Shown here: in pieces, positions 37,651-49,588 of the stretch
Layout: the number at the start of each line of letters is the position of its first letter
How positions within the stretch are numbered: the first letter of the stretch is position 1
Assembly: GCA_008638375.1 (NCBI GenBank)
Contig: CM018031.1
Span: 1,220,001-1,284,000 of the forward strand
Length of the DNA stretch: 64,000 bases
Direction: 5' to 3'
Source: Nyssa sinensis
Lineage: Eukaryota > Streptophyta > Magnoliopsida > Cornales > Nyssaceae
Position numbers and translations under genes: made by a program
The notes under the pieces: generated by a model
The model's input: only the letters and a program-made list of their open reading frames with translations
Databases searched by the model: none
What the model was told of the DNA's origin: nothing

Positions 37651-37793
37651 TAAATAGATAGACAGATTGTATATGTATGTAAAGAAATGGGGGGAAATGT
37701 ACCAGCGCAGGATTTAATGGTGTGGATCTTGAGGAGCAAAACGAGGACACTGGCGAGATGGGTCATGTCCCCTGCTAATCTGAATATATTCAT
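26613..37793 (-). CDS. ERD2: ER lumen protein-retaining receptor (K/HDEL receptor, ERD2)
   Basis: Six exons on the minus strand: 37703-37793, 29142-29407, 28808-28923, 26941-27014, 26741-26804 and 26613-26649. Together they give 215 codons plus TGA, exactly the canonical ERD2 length, with every GT-AG border in phase. The protein begins MNIFRLAGDMTHLASVLVLL and continues with KTQELYA, FTDYISLYN, FLGSSFSIVW, RRSYDKDQDTFRH, EAVAILPQLVLLQ and GAYRALYILNWVYR, ending KLQLPA. This seven-helix Golgi/ER receptor binds C-terminal KDEL or HDEL signals and returns escaped ER residents via COPI vesicles. No lesion is seen. Exon 1 encodes only 30 residues and is separated from exon 2 by an 8.3-kb intron loaded with transposons. 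The 5' neighbour, a phosphatase gene, is divergent. Confidence 0.95.
26890..26931. repeat. (GA)21 tract just inside ERD2 intron 4
   Basis: On the transcribed (minus) strand this is a CT tract starting about 9 nt after the GTATGAG donor of exon 4. It is a likely polymorphic microsatellite within reach of 5' splice-site recognition. Confidence 0.95.
27300..28260 (-). pseudogene. LINE remnant in ERD2 intron 3
   Basis: Minus-strand frames contain KFQVRNGVRVKFWKIFG with ECPF (about 28090-28000). This resembles the segment just before the zinc-binding domain of plant LINE reverse transcriptases, usually written F-VG-G--V-FW-D-W-G--PL. Lower down is IWKEWHRRISEVKEI followed by LKSLLFRNLFL (about 27470-27380), which resembles the end of that domain. 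Several stops and frame changes separate the pieces. Only the C-terminal part is present. Confidence 0.6.
29585..29988. mobile_element. MITE candidate in ERD2 intron 1
   Basis: The left end (GGATCCGTTTACACC then TTGTAAGAATA) and the inverted right end (GGATCAATTTACACT then GGTGTAAGAATA) form an imperfect terminal inverted repeat of about 40 bp. No clear target duplication was found, so the class is open. Confidence 0.5.
30622..30675. repeat. Compound (CT)n(AT)n microsatellite
   Basis: About 16 TC units are followed directly by about 10 TA units in ERD2 intron 1. The 220-codon minus-strand ORF that spans this tract has no family resemblance and gains its length from the simple repeat. A separate (GA)n run lies at about 30102-30127. 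Confidence 0.9.
31027..31526. mobile_element. hAT-type MITE in ERD2 intron 1
   Basis: A 500-bp element with ends CTAAGAAGTACCGATAC and, inverted, CTATAACGTGCGGATAC. It is bordered by an exact 8-bp duplication GTGGAGAA (31019-31026 and 31527-31534). The interior is rich in GTGTCC and GTGTTCGAG units around 31385-31430. It has no coding capacity. Confidence 0.9.
32254..33618. mobile_element. PIF/Harbinger-like non-autonomous element, candidate
   Basis: The 1365-bp AT-rich block has ends AGTTGCGTTTGGATA and, inverted, GGTCTTGTTTGGTTATAA, sharing a GTTTGG core. It is flanked by TTA on both sides (32251-32253 and 33619-33621), which fits the 3-bp target site of PIF/Harbinger. Inside, a segment of about 135 bp containing TTTCCTAAAGAGAGGCTA occurs twice, at about 32630-32765 and 32965-33100. 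Confidence 0.6.
32780..32808. repeat. (GA)n microsatellite
   Basis: About 14 GA units followed by a T run, located between the two internal repeats of the Harbinger-like element. Confidence 0.9.
34010..34270 (+). mobile_element. LTR-like promoter fragment, candidate
   Basis: AGTTTCCTATTCGGATTAG occurs twice (near 34036 and 34072), followed by a TATA-like CTCTATAAATA and a downstream TTCTTCTCTTG block. This layout is typical of the U3-R part of plant retrotransposon LTRs. Neither the TG...CA ends nor a target duplication were located. Confidence 0.4.
35722..37007. mobile_element. Mutator-like element with long TIRs, possible Pack-MULE
   Basis: The 1286-bp element is bounded by an exact 10-bp duplication TACAAAATAG (35712-35721 and 37008-37017). 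The ends read GAATTTTTGACCC and, inverted, GAATTTTTTACCC. The inverted similarity extends about 220-245 bp inward (35722-35941 and 36767-37007) and contains repeated GGCGTATAAG/CTTATACGCC motifs. Long TIRs and a 9-11-bp duplication are typical of Mutator-like elements. The interior (about 825 bp) encodes no transposase. It is less AT-rich than its surroundings and looks like gene leader sequence, with CT-rich runs and AAACTAGGGTTTGG. I infer possible capture of host DNA. Confidence 0.85.
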
Positions 37794-39491
37794 CTTTCTT
37801 CGATATGTGTGTATTTGGATCAAACGGAAAATGTTGTCCCCGGCCCCAAACAGATCGGCCCAGAAATTTTCGCAACAGATCTCCGATTGATCCAAATCCA
37901 GAGAGAAATTTTTTTTTCCTGTCTTTTTCTTTTCTTTTCTGTTCTGTTCTTCTCCTTTCTTTCAACCACTTGTTTACGGGGGAGAGAGGAGGAGAGAGAA
38001 ACGTTAAGAAATGGAGGGTTTGTCACAGCGGAGTGTATCGCGTCACATGCGAGATCTGTGGCTATGTCTATGTGTACATGCCAATGAAATCACAGCTTCA
38101 CTCATGACTCATGAGCTGCAAAACCAAGGAATAATTAATTAAGTCCAAACTAAGGAAAAATCATTCAGGCCCCAATGTAACGTTATATTTGTACGACTCT
38201 AAAGTATATGAAACACGGTGTAGTTTTTGACGTAAACTTGAGCTATATTTGACAAGTAATTAAAATAAATAAAAATTTAATTTTATTGTTATTTTAAAAT
38301 TAAAATATTTTAGTCTCATATTGATTTGAATTTACAATAATATTAATCATTCATATCAATGAATTTTTAACACATCAATTCAATAATTAAGTGATAAGTT
38401 AAGATTTAAAACACTCGTGGCCGAATAAAATAAACTCGGGGTCAATAAATTAAGCTTCAAACTAAGTAAGATACACCTACTTTTATTAAGCACATATCTT
38501 AATTAGGATCTCTCGTGTATATAAGTAATGCATATGTATTTATTTTGTTTTTTAATTTAAATTAAATATTTAAATGATATTTATATAGTTACACATACTT
38601 GTATGGGAGAATATACAATGTCATTCGGCATCTTCATTAATTGTCTATTGATGGATTTTATTTTATTTTTTTGCCTTTAGATTTTAAGAAATAAATGGCA
38701 TTCAAGAAGTATTCAACAGCCTAAATTTTTATAATTTGGGTTTAATTTGGTAAAATATAATGGATTAGTCAAATAATGTTGTAAACTTTGCGAGAGGATA
38801 AAAATACATCTGAGAAAAAAAGACATCAAAGACATCGTGTCGGATTATCTCTAATTTCATCATTATTCACAATGATTTGAAAATTAATATTTGTTTTGAT
38901 GCATTTTAGTTTTCAAAACAAGGAGAAAAAATGTTTATATTAACATCAACCGAGAATTATGAAATCAAATATTCGAATTTCTGTGGATTTATAAATGGCT
39001 TGAAGCTAAATGTTTCCATGTAATAAGTGAGAAGGAAATGAACAAAAGACTGACGATGTTTACATTACCAATATATGATGTTACTATGATTAAAGTTTTA
39101 CTAGATAAATCCTCGGGATAATTCGAGTGGTAATGAGTTAAAGGGATAAGTGTTTTATATCAACAATTTTTTAATTCAAATTTTATCGATTATGTGACTC
39201 TTTTGAAGGTCATCGATCTTAAATTTACTCGATTTATGTGAAAAGAATTTTTCCGTGTTGGGGTGAAATATTTCCTAGTTTAATAAAACCTGATCGAAAG
39301 TTCTTACCTGTTATTATTAATAATAATAAATAATATGTCTATCGCCAATTCATAGTGTGGCAAAGTTATATTTGGCAATTATTCAATATTGAAATAATTT
39401 ATAATTTGAGAATTATTTTGAAAAGAAATTCATCAATAAATCAAAAAAATATTAAGATAACTATTTTGAGGCATTTCGTGGTGATGGTGTT

Positions 39492-39541
<50 letters not shown>

Positions 39542-40635
39542 CATGAGTTCACATCAGATAACTATTAGGAATAATTTAGGAATTTGAAAAAATAACGGAA
39601 TTATTTGTATTATTCAGAATTTCAGATATAATTTGAAAAAGTTTCAAATACTCAAGATAGAATCAAAAACTTTTGTTTGTTTGGTAAGAATTTAAGTATA
39701 AATTGAGGAACTTTTAAGAAATTTGAATAATTTTGTTACTATAATTAATATAATCAATCTACTCTTGTAGGACATTACATTCGGATGACTAATTTTGAAT
39801 AAATATTTTTTGTTTTAAATAAAAACGACAAAGTCAATGATGGGTATCAGTCATGTTACGTTTCTCAAAAATTTATTTAAAATTGTTATTTTAGATAATA
39901 TGACACTTATGTGGCACAATTATAGATATAATTTTAAATATTGTTAATAATATAATACTATATTAATGTTATATTATTTAAGATAAAAACTTATAAAATA
40001 TAACGTTACTATGATAGGTATATTTTTGAAAAACAAATGATCCAAAAGTAAGAATGTGACAACAAACACACATTTATTATAAAAAAGTAAGAAAATAAGG
40101 AAAGAAAAGATGGAGTTGTAATTGAAGATTGTTGAATTTTTGTGTCGGCATGGTATGAAAGAGCTCAATGGTTGTGGGCGGCGTGAACAACATGAAAACA
40201 GTTGCCATATAAAAAGCACAAATTTAAAGAGACTTTGGGTTGATAAAAGTGAAAAGAATTGTGATAAAGATATTGATAATACAAGATAAAAAGCAAAAAA
40301 AAAAAAGCAAAATTAGACTACCCCTTATCAATTATTGTGGTTGTCACAACTGTTTGCATAGTAATTTTTTTTTTTTTTTGATGTATTATACGCGCAATTC
40401 GCAATAATTGTAATAATGCCACTCATAGTCCTCAAAAGATGATGGTTCTTTAATCTGGACAAACAGACACGAATTGTAGATTGTAAGACAGTCTTCAGGA
40501 GCGTCTCCCAATCTCTATATAGCGCGTGGGAAAATCTGTGACTCTGTCCCAGAAGAAAGAAACCCAAAAGCTTTAACGATTAACAGTGATCTTTTTAGCT
40601 CACAGGCTAACTGCCAGTAACCGTTCAGTGTCCCA

Positions 40636-40666
<31 letters not shown>

Positions 40667-40911
40667 TCAAAATTAAGATCACTTTCAAACAAACCTTGCC
40701 AGTTGCCACCTTCGCACCATCCTCTCTTTCTCTCTCTATCCCAAAATTAATCTCAACTTTTAAACAAACACTTGCCACCCTCTTCTACTATAGCGTGTGT
40801 ATCACACACACACACACACACACACCCCTATATATGCATGCTCTTGGGCTACCCTCTATCCTAAGGAACTCCACCCCCTCCTTAGAACTCTTCGCCAACT
40901 TCTCTCTCTGC

Positions 40912-40951
<40 letters not shown>

Positions 40952-41038
40952 GTCTCTGCTTACACACTTGGTACCTACAATCTATGTATGTGTTTCTGTA
41001 TCTGGGTTTTGGATGTTAGATGCACGCAATCCCTATAA
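37794..41038. other. Divergent intergenic region between ERD2 and the PAP gene
   Basis: It holds both promoters. Next to ERD2, 37800-38060 is relatively GC-rich with CT runs, as expected for a 5' leader. The centre is AT-rich, with a 41-bp (AT)n tract at 39497-39537. The side next to PAP is rich in CT and CA simple repeats. No third gene was found. Confidence 0.5.
40641..40950 (+). promoter_or_regulatory. CT- and CA-rich leader/promoter-proximal tracts of the PAP gene
   Basis: A (CT)n run lies at 40641-40667, (CA)n at 40804-40823 and (CT)n at 40915-40948, the last ending 91 nt before the ATG. GA/CT tracts near plant start sites are typical binding sites for BBR/BPC (GAGA-binding) factors. 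That role is an inference here. Confidence 0.4.
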
Positions 41039-44000
41039 ATGGATTTTTATTCAGGGACTGTAAGTGGACTTCTTCTGTTGCTTCTACTGAGCTTGGTGAT
41101 AGTTCATGGTGAAATTCCAACAACCCTTGATGGACCCTTTAAGCCTGTCACGGTCCCTCTTGACCAAAGCTTCCGTGGGCATGCTATAGACTTGCCAGAT
41201 ACCGACCCTCGGGTGCAAAGAACTGTTAAAGGGTATGAGCCTGAACAAATCTCAGTGTCTCTCTCTTCAACTCATCATTCCGTTTGGATCTCTTGGATCA
41301 CAGGTATCTTTGTTTCTGTGTCTATTTTTCGTTTAATTCAATTTTCATTGATGTGAAGAAAGATTGAAAACGTAGCAGTTGAATTGGGTTTTACCTGGAA
41401 TGATAAATGGAATCAATCCATTTATTGTTTTGTTTTCATAAAACAAAAATCTTACTTCCAAAAACAATAAAACATAAGCAAGCAAGGAACTGTGGAATTT
41501 ATGGATTAGGTACTCGCAGTCACGGATGGAAATGGGTATTTCATAAATTGTGTAGTTTGATTTATTCAATTGATATTTATGTGAAAGAGGAGGTTTCAAT
41601 TACTTTAATGATGGGTCTGAAATGGAATTGAGGCCTTGGAATAGACTTGGTTGGGATTGGAGGCAATTTAGTTTAGATTTTGAGTAACTTGCCGTCATAT
41701 TCCTCCAGTTTCAAGCCAAAGATTCCAATTCCACAGTGCCAAACATAGAATTATTTCAGAATTTATTAACATTTTTGGGCAGTAGCTTCTTTGTTAGCCT
41801 GCTGTTTGATAATGTAAAATTGGATTGAATTTGCAGGGGAGTTCCAAATTGGGGACAACATAAAACCATTAAACCCTGAAATGGTTGCAAGTTTTGTTCA
41901 CTATGGGAGGTTAAGATTTCCATTGACTCATCAAGCAACGGGTCAATCTCTCATTTACAATCAACTTTACCCCTTTGAAGGCCTGCAGAACTACACTTCA
42001 GGAATTATACACCATGTCCGTCTCACAGGTATAAATAATTTTTTTTTTTTGAGGCTGTTTGTTTTTTTTCCTCTCATTAATTTCTCATTGATTTTATAAG
42101 TACATCTAGTTTCAATGTTGATTTGTGTTTTTTTAAATGATTCCTCCTAGAAATGCTCCTTAGATTTTTGTCTTAATTTTGCTATGAAGTACTCGTATCC
42201 TTAAATTTTCAAAGGTTACTGTGCTTTCTATGTTGTTAATATAATTCAATCAATCATGGGCATAGTTGATTTGAATGGTAATCACAGGATCAATTCAGTT
42301 GATTTCCCTTTCAAAGCCCTACAAAAAATATTCTTCAATTCTAACCAATCTGAGTCATTCATCTAGTTACCAAAACAATGGGTTTTTCAAATTCTTTTTT
42401 CCTAAGTTGGAATGAGCACGCTCTGGTGAGTCTGAACATATTTCCAAAGTGTTATGGTATGGTACACTCAAATCAATTAAATGATTGCAAAGAAGTTACT
42501 CGGTCTTTTTATTTCTTTGCTTTGGCACCTTCAGCCCCATGACCCAGGGTTGCGGGTGACCATTTCCATGGTGTGGATGGTATTTCAACGCAAAAAAGTC
42601 CTTTTGAGCTAATAGTATAAATGGGGTTTCTACTAAGTCTGGTTTTCTTTTGGGACTCTACTTAAAAATGGTCACTACCATGATGAACTGCTTGAATTCT
42701 TGTTCTATCTTCTTCTTTACATGCTTTTCTCTTTCAATGTTTACACCATGATCATGTTTAACAGAGAAAAACAGTTGAGAGATACCCTATCATTCCTAGA
42801 CCAAAGGTTTGGTACAAAGTTAGGGGTCTTTCTTAAATTTCTGTAGCATAGAGATGTGTAGGATGTGTATGCATTTGTAGTGTTGTGGAATCCTTTATTT
42901 CATGAAATCTCCTGCAGGAATAGAAATTCAGCTTAACTAAACAATTCTAGCAATCTGGTCAATTAAACACCTTTTTTTATCTTCCCAATGTTCACTGCAT
43001 AATTCTTAGGAAAGCTCAACACACATCAGAGTCAATAGGATTTGTGCACACATTCATTTGACGGTTAATTCATTTTACTTTCTTTTCATTTTGTTCAATG
43101 AATATGGAATTATTAATCACTTAGGGAAGTCTCAGTATGTCTATGCACTTGTAGTGTTGAAATTATTTTTCACGTAGAGAAGAGATGGAAATTACCATCT
43201 GTAGGCAAGTGTCAGGATGTGTATGCACTTGGAGTGTTGCAGAATCCTTGATTTCACAAGTTCCCCAGCAGAAATAGAAAATCAGCTTGACTGGAAAATT
43301 CTAGTAATTTGAATCAATTAAACCTTTTTTTTTCAATGTTCAGTGTGTAATGTTTTAGGGAAACTCAACATACATCAGAATCAATAAGTTTTATGCACAC
43401 ATTCATTCTACTGTAAATTCATTTGTCTTTCTTTTGGTTTTGATAATATGCAATTCTTAATCACATGCACATACAAAGAACTATTTACTTCTTATTTCAT
43501 ACCTATCCTGTATAATGGATTTTGGGTTAATTATGTGATAAGCACACGAGTTTGAAACTATTTTTCTCCTTCTACTACTTTAATTTAATCACCAATTAAA
43601 ATTTCACAAACTTTTCCAGATCTATTGATACTTGTATTGATATTTCTTGCTAACAGACTTTTCTCTATAGTGCTGCCACTTTTATTACTTCTTTCACCGA
43701 AAAAAAGCTCAATATGAAAATAAAGTAAAAAAAGAAAAAGAAAAATTTTATCTGTCCTGCTTATTTATGGAGTTGTTTATTAGGCAATTAGATTTGCAAC
43801 TTGTGAATTTACTTTTACTTTAACCTCTCATCGCATCCTTTTGCAGGGTTGCAACCTAACACACTATACTATTATCAATGCGGAGATCCTTCTATTCCAG
43901 CAATGAGTGATATATATCATTTCAAAACTATGCCTGTTTCTGGCCCCAGAAGTTACCCAAACAGAATAGCAGTGGTGGGGGACCTGGGTCTTACATACAA

Positions 44001-47000
44001 TACTGACTTCAACAATTAGCCACTTGATGGGAAACCATCCTGATCTTGTTGTGTTAGTTGGGGATGCAAGTTATGCTAACTTATATCTCACAAATGGAAC
44101 TGGGTCTGATTGCTACTCTTGCTCATTTTCTCAAACTCCCATACACGAGACCTATCAGCCTCGTTGGGATTACTGGGGAAGGTGAAAGTCCAACCCTTTT
44201 CACTCTCTCAAAATTGAATAGTTTTTGCTTAACATTTAGTGCAATGTAATGGCAAGCTCTAATAGATTTTGTTTCATCAGTGTAATACAACTGGGAGGAT
44301 TTCAAGAGGAAAAGCTGCTGGTTCAGCTTCTTAATATCATAATAATGATCAGAACAGTTTAATCAGAAAATGATATTGAAGATAACTTGACATTAACTTG
44401 AAAATATGAAAGCCATAAAATAACTTGAGCGACACTTGAAGGCTTTGAATATTGATTTGTATCTGGTTTAAAGCATGCATAAACACTTGAATGTTTGATT
44501 GCAAACTCCTTGTTTAGTTATTCAGATGGGTAATATAGTGCTTGATGATATTCAGTGAACAATGGGGACGCATGCCAACACATTATTTTTAAGTTTTTGT
44601 TCCTTAAAATTCAATAGATTCTTTACAACATCAGAACTGGTCATTGGTTTCTTAATCTTATGAGGTGGTGTTCCTGAACCTAACTTGTCTGACCAACACT
44701 CCTTTCTGTTGTTTTTGCTTTACATTGCTCTATAGTCCATCTCCTGTTTCAGTTTTGCTTATGCATGTACCACTGGATCTGTATTTTCAGATTTATGCAG
44801 CCTCTGGTGTCTAAAATTCCAATTGTTGTGGTAGAAGGGAATCATGAAATAGAAGAGCAGGCCGGAAATCTGACATTTGCAGCTTACAGTTCTCGATTTG
44901 CATTTCCATCCGAAGAGAGTGGATCTTCATCCACGTTCTATTATTCTTTCCATGCAGGAGGGATACATTTTATAATGCTTGGAGGCTACATTGCTTACAA
45001 CAAATCAGGTGAATTCATTGTCCAACCTTCATCCATTTGTCTACCATTTTCTATAATCATCTATATCTCCAGTTTACTTACATGGATTTTTATAAGTCCT
45101 CTGGGAATTGTTTTACACTTCTACTATCATTTTTCTGTTACCAATAAAGAAGAAAGAGTACTGTTATTTCCTTTAACAATGCATATTTGCAACATTGTGA
45201 GATTCTGTAATTCGTCCTTCACAGCGGATCAATACAAGTGGTTGGAGAGAGATCTAGCGAAGGTAGACAGAAAAGTGACTCCATGGTTGATAGCTACTTG
45301 GCATCCACCATGGTATAGCAGCTACAAGGCACATTACAGAGAAGCTGAGTGTATGAGGGTAGCAATGGAGGAACTACTTTATAACTATGGTGTTGACGTA
45401 GTCTTTAATGGACATGTAAGTGTACATCACTTCGGGGTATTGTTTGTAGCTTTTAGTACACACGCCGTTTTGCTTTTGAGAATCAAGAAGAAGGAATATG
45501 AAAAGAACGCTCTGTGGGATTTTATCAAATTAATCCAATAAGAAGATGAAAAAGAATACTCTGTAAAATGTTAACAAACTAATCCAATAAACAATAATTC
45601 CCTTTCAAACATATCATAGCTTATTTATTAGCTCTAAAAATTCCCACAAAATGCCTCAAAATATACTCTACCTAGTGTAGTAACCTATAAAGACCCAAAT
45701 TTGACTCCGGAAGCCATAGAACTCCGAAAGTAAGAAAAATGGAGCATTAAAAACCTAAAAAAAATGAAAAATACCAAGTAGACTTGACTTGTTTTGGTTT
45801 GTTACTCCACATCTCTCCCTTCCACTTGGAAGAAACTCATCCTCGAATTTATGTCTTGATGGTGGAATCTTCTTGCCCAAGAATAATAGTTGAAATATCT
45901 CAAATAGTTCTTTTTTGTTCACTTCAGTCTACAATTAATTTACAGGATTAACTGGAGGAGGACTACAACTAGCTGAGACATTACTACTCTGACAAAAATA
46001 TATCACAATAATTAGCTCATGAATATAAGACCAAAACCTTATAATGATACATGTATTGTTCCGTTGAATAATCTGGGTGTCAGCTCTAAATCCAACAGTA
46101 CAATATATATGATCCTTGGTTGCATTGTCATTAATCAAAATGTCAGATTGTAATGTAGAAAGTTCAATTCTACATCTGAACTGTATTCAATGTCACTGAA
46201 ATTATCTACATAAACTAGAGGCCTTGGGGCGTGAAGCAATGTCTATAAATAGGTCAACAGCAAGACCCATCACTGTTGCAAACCCGGCATCATTGCTTAC
46301 TCTCTACAAAGTTCACCAGGTCCATGGAAGTCTTGGATCTCAGCTCTAAAGTTGCAACTCCTCGATTACCAATGCTGAAGCATTTTTTGTTGTTAGCCAT
46401 CAGACCATTGAAATCTCATCCCAATTGACATAGAAAATTCTTTGAGAAACTGTTAAACCAATTTAGTATCCAATGATCCCATTCTATGTTTCATCACTAT
46501 AGGATCCATAAAACATGCATAACAAGCAGAAGATTTTTAGTAACATTTATCCTACAATGATCCAAATTTGTCTCTTAAAAACCTTAGACTACTAATAGAT
46601 GATTCATTTGCGAACTTCTAAAATAAGAAACTACAAAAACAAGAAATGTGTTAATTATGGAATATCTCTATATGAACTTTTTGTAATATTAAATCAAGAT
46701 CCATTCCCCTGCATAACTTGCATGAATTATGTGGTATTGTGCAGGAACTGCTGCTCGTGTGTATGCTGCATGAGAGAGAGAGAGAGTTGTGCAGATTTTT
46801 TTGAATATCCATTTGACAATGTACATGCATAGAGTAGTAAAATTTTTGTTCACTTGGCAAAAATCAACAGGTTCATGCCTATGAGAGATCAAACAGAGTA
46901 TATAACTACACACTGGATCCCTGTGGTCCTGTTTATATCACAGTTGGTGATGGTGGTAATCGAGAGAAGATGGCAATTATGCATGCTGATGAACCGGATA

Positions 47001-47648
47001 ATTGTCCAGAACCATCTACCACACCAGATTCATATATGGGTGGATTTTGTGCATACAATTTTACATCAGGCCCAGCAGCTGGTAAGTTTTGTTGGGACCG
47101 GCAGCCTGATTATAGTGCATACAGGGAAAGTAGCTTCGGCCATGGGATTCTAGAGGTACCTCTCTCTCTCCCTCTCATGCACACACACTACACTTTTTCT
47201 GTTTTACTTAAATAGTGACCTAAATGGCCAAAATGAACATCAAGAATTTGGAAAATCTATTCAAAAGAAGTCAATATTAGTATAACCATTCTTTCACAGT
47301 TACCAATTAAATTCTAGTATCTCAGCCAAAAAGGCTTGAAAATATAGTTAGTGGGCTTGAAATATAATGTAGTTGCAACACACACACACACACACACACA
47401 TGTATATAATTGCTTTCATGTCAAGACTTCAAACTAAAGAGCAATAGGTGATCTGCAGGTGAAGAACTGAAACACATGCTTTGTGGACATGGCACCGGAA
47501 CCAGGACATGTATAACGCTGCTGGAGATCAGATTTATATTGTAAGGCAACCTGATAGATGCCCAGTTGAACCAAAGGTAACTAATTTATCGAGAACAGGA
47601 AAATGGAGCTCAATAATAGGAAGCATGGCATTTCTTCAATTGCAATAA
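41039..47648 (+). CDS. PAP15: Purple acid phosphatase, PAP15/phytase type, with two apparent frameshifts
   Basis: Seven exons: 41039-41303, 41837-42028, 43847-44181, 44791-45008, 45225-45415, 46871-47155 and 47459-47648, about 557 codons. The product is a secreted dinuclear metal phosphomonoesterase; AtPAP15 acts on phytate. A signal peptide of about 24 residues (LLLLLLLSLVIVHG) is followed by the N-terminal domain (GPFKPVTVPLD, AIDLPDTDPRV). All metal-ligand blocks are present: GDLG, GDASY, GNHE, ATWHPPW and GHVHAYE. The sequence then runs to FGHGILE and IYIVRQPDRCP. Splice phases agree. One extra base at about 44005 (exon 3) and one at about 47467 (exon 7) break the frame; both sit inside highly conserved codons. 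They are either consensus errors or real lesions that would make this a pseudogene. The last residues assume read-through of exon 7 to TAA. Confidence 0.88.
42845..43465. repeat. Local duplication inside PAP intron 2
   Basis: A segment of about 275 bp at 42845-43122 is repeated at 43195-43465 with many substitutions. Shared landmarks are GGATGTGTATGCA, then GTGTTG-GAATCCTT, AGAAATTCAGCTT/AGAAAATCAGCTT and GCACACATTCATT. It is an old direct duplication with no coding content. Confidence 0.75.
45640..45900 (-). mobile_element. Ty3/gypsy 3'-end fragment in PAP intron 5, candidate
   Basis: The minus strand reads TTCGAGGATGAGTTTCTTCC followed by a G-rich stretch. This resembles the end of the integrase ORF of plant Ty3/gypsy elements, where a codon run for FEDEF precedes the polypurine tract. 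No LTR ends were found. Confidence 0.4.
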
Positions 47649-49588
47649 ACAACTCTTGATTGGAACTTAAAAACCCCAAATTTTAAACAAGCACAAGACC
47701 GGATAGGAGGATACTGTAGGTCTTAAGTGACAGGAGAAGACAATGTTCCAAAAAGCACAGAGCATAAGCATGTAAAAAGGGTAACATGCATGTTGCACTA
47801 ATTATTGATTAAATTCTGCAATTGCACTTTCAGAACAATTAAGTTTAATATTGTTCAGATAGAGCATCATCATATTCATTGTTACAAGTTACAACAGTAG
47901 TGGTAATATTTGATCAGTCATTTTTAATTAATGGATGCAGTTATTTTATACTATTCAATTAGTCAACTCTGTTAGCCCAAAAGCTCTAAAAAGTTCACTC
48001 CATTTGTTACAAGTAATCTGAAATAGAAACAGAGCCATTCTTAAGCTTTACAACATGCTTTATACTTCGCATTTGAAACAGTACTTTTGATATCTAATTT
48101 CTTTTTTTCTTTCTAATTCACAGTCAATTAAATTAAATTTATCTGTCTCTTTCTTATTTATAGTCATTTAATGGTTATATGTCTGTTATCCAAACAAGAA
48201 TTTTACCTTTTTTTTTTCTCTCCATTTTAAGGTTTTTACCTAAGCAGGCATGCTCATAAATAATGGCCCAGAAAACATGCAAGACAGAAAGAAGATTGTG
48301 AAGCAGCACATATAGAGAATCAAAAAGGGCATTTGATTATGGTTATTGCCATCGCTTTCGGCTGCATGGATCAATGTTGAACTATTTACAGAGCAGAAAA
48401 AAGTCAAATTTTGTTTTTTTTGACAGACAATTTTAATAATAGAGGTATTTAACCTTCACTTTGAATAATTGCTACTTTACTGTATATCCTACATGTTTGG
48501 CTTTCTTTTTTCTTTTTCTTTTTCTTTTTTTTTTCTTAAATCCATGCCAACTGATGCACAAAATGGTTGAATTAAACATATATTGTAGAGGAAGGCCAAA
48601 AAGTGATTAAGGGCTCACTTCCCACAATCATTTTTTGGAGTTCTAATATCAATTCCCTTCTGATGTCCAACCACTGCCAGATAAAAGGGGGTTAGGAGGG
48701 CCATAGCTATGGCCCCCGAAACTTTTGGAAATTTGATTTATTATAGATTTTTTTTGAAAATTAGAAATTACCTCCCCTTCCAAATTTTTTCATTTTTTTA
48801 TAAGAGACTCCCTTAAATTTTAATTTTTATATTTTTGTCCCCCCCTCCCACTATATCAATGGTCTAGATCGGTCACTGTACCCAACAATCATTAGTTGCT
48901 TGACTTGGTGTTCCTCGACATCAAAACCTATCATGTGAGAGCTTTATATACATTGTATGACTTTTTCTCTAATAACTTGAGCTTTTAAAACAATTATGTT
49001 CTAAAACATCAACCATCTTGCTTTTGCACAGACAAATTGGCTGGATGAAAATTATCCCATTTTTGTCCACTTGATCTACTCATTAATGAAGTTAGGTGAA
49101 AAAACTGTACCATTTTTTCATGAACTTGATCTACTCATTACCTGAAGCCGAGGGGATTGGTTATTACCACATAAAGATCCAAAAGACAGTGATAACATTG
49201 AAAATGTGTAATATATTTGCTGATTTCTGTTTCATGGCACAGCCTTACCATGCATAACCATGCTGTTTATAGAGAGAAAAATGGAAATTGGACAATACAT
49301 TTAAATTTGTGAAACCAACAAAATTTTAATGCTAATGGAGTTCAAGATTAGCTCAAATTTGGCTTCTTCAAACTAAATAAACTTTCTCTCAACCAGCCAG
49401 TTTTAAGTTTATTAACAACAATTTAAACAGCAGAAGAGAAAAATATCAAATGGTATTCTAGGAAGCAAGCTGTTAGTAACAAAAGAAGGCTCCAGCTAGC
49501 TTCTAACAAAAATTGTACTAAACCAGTCTTTCCTGATCTAGGACAATGTTATTCTGCTTCAAATACCTACATGGCCGGGTTGGAAAAT
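47649..49588. other. Intergenic between the PAP and PDCB-like genes (convergent)
   Basis: The two genes face each other across about 1.9 kb. It contains C/T-rich runs near 48500 and a repeat-like patch at 48690-48850 with the palindrome GGCCATAGCTATGGCC beside CCCCGAAACTTTTGG, a common plant repeat. No gene was recognised. Confidence 0.45.

Noticed and set aside
46599..46913. Short ORFs on both strands near PAP exon 6
   Set aside because: They straddle the intron 5/exon 6 border and a short GA tract in wrong frames.
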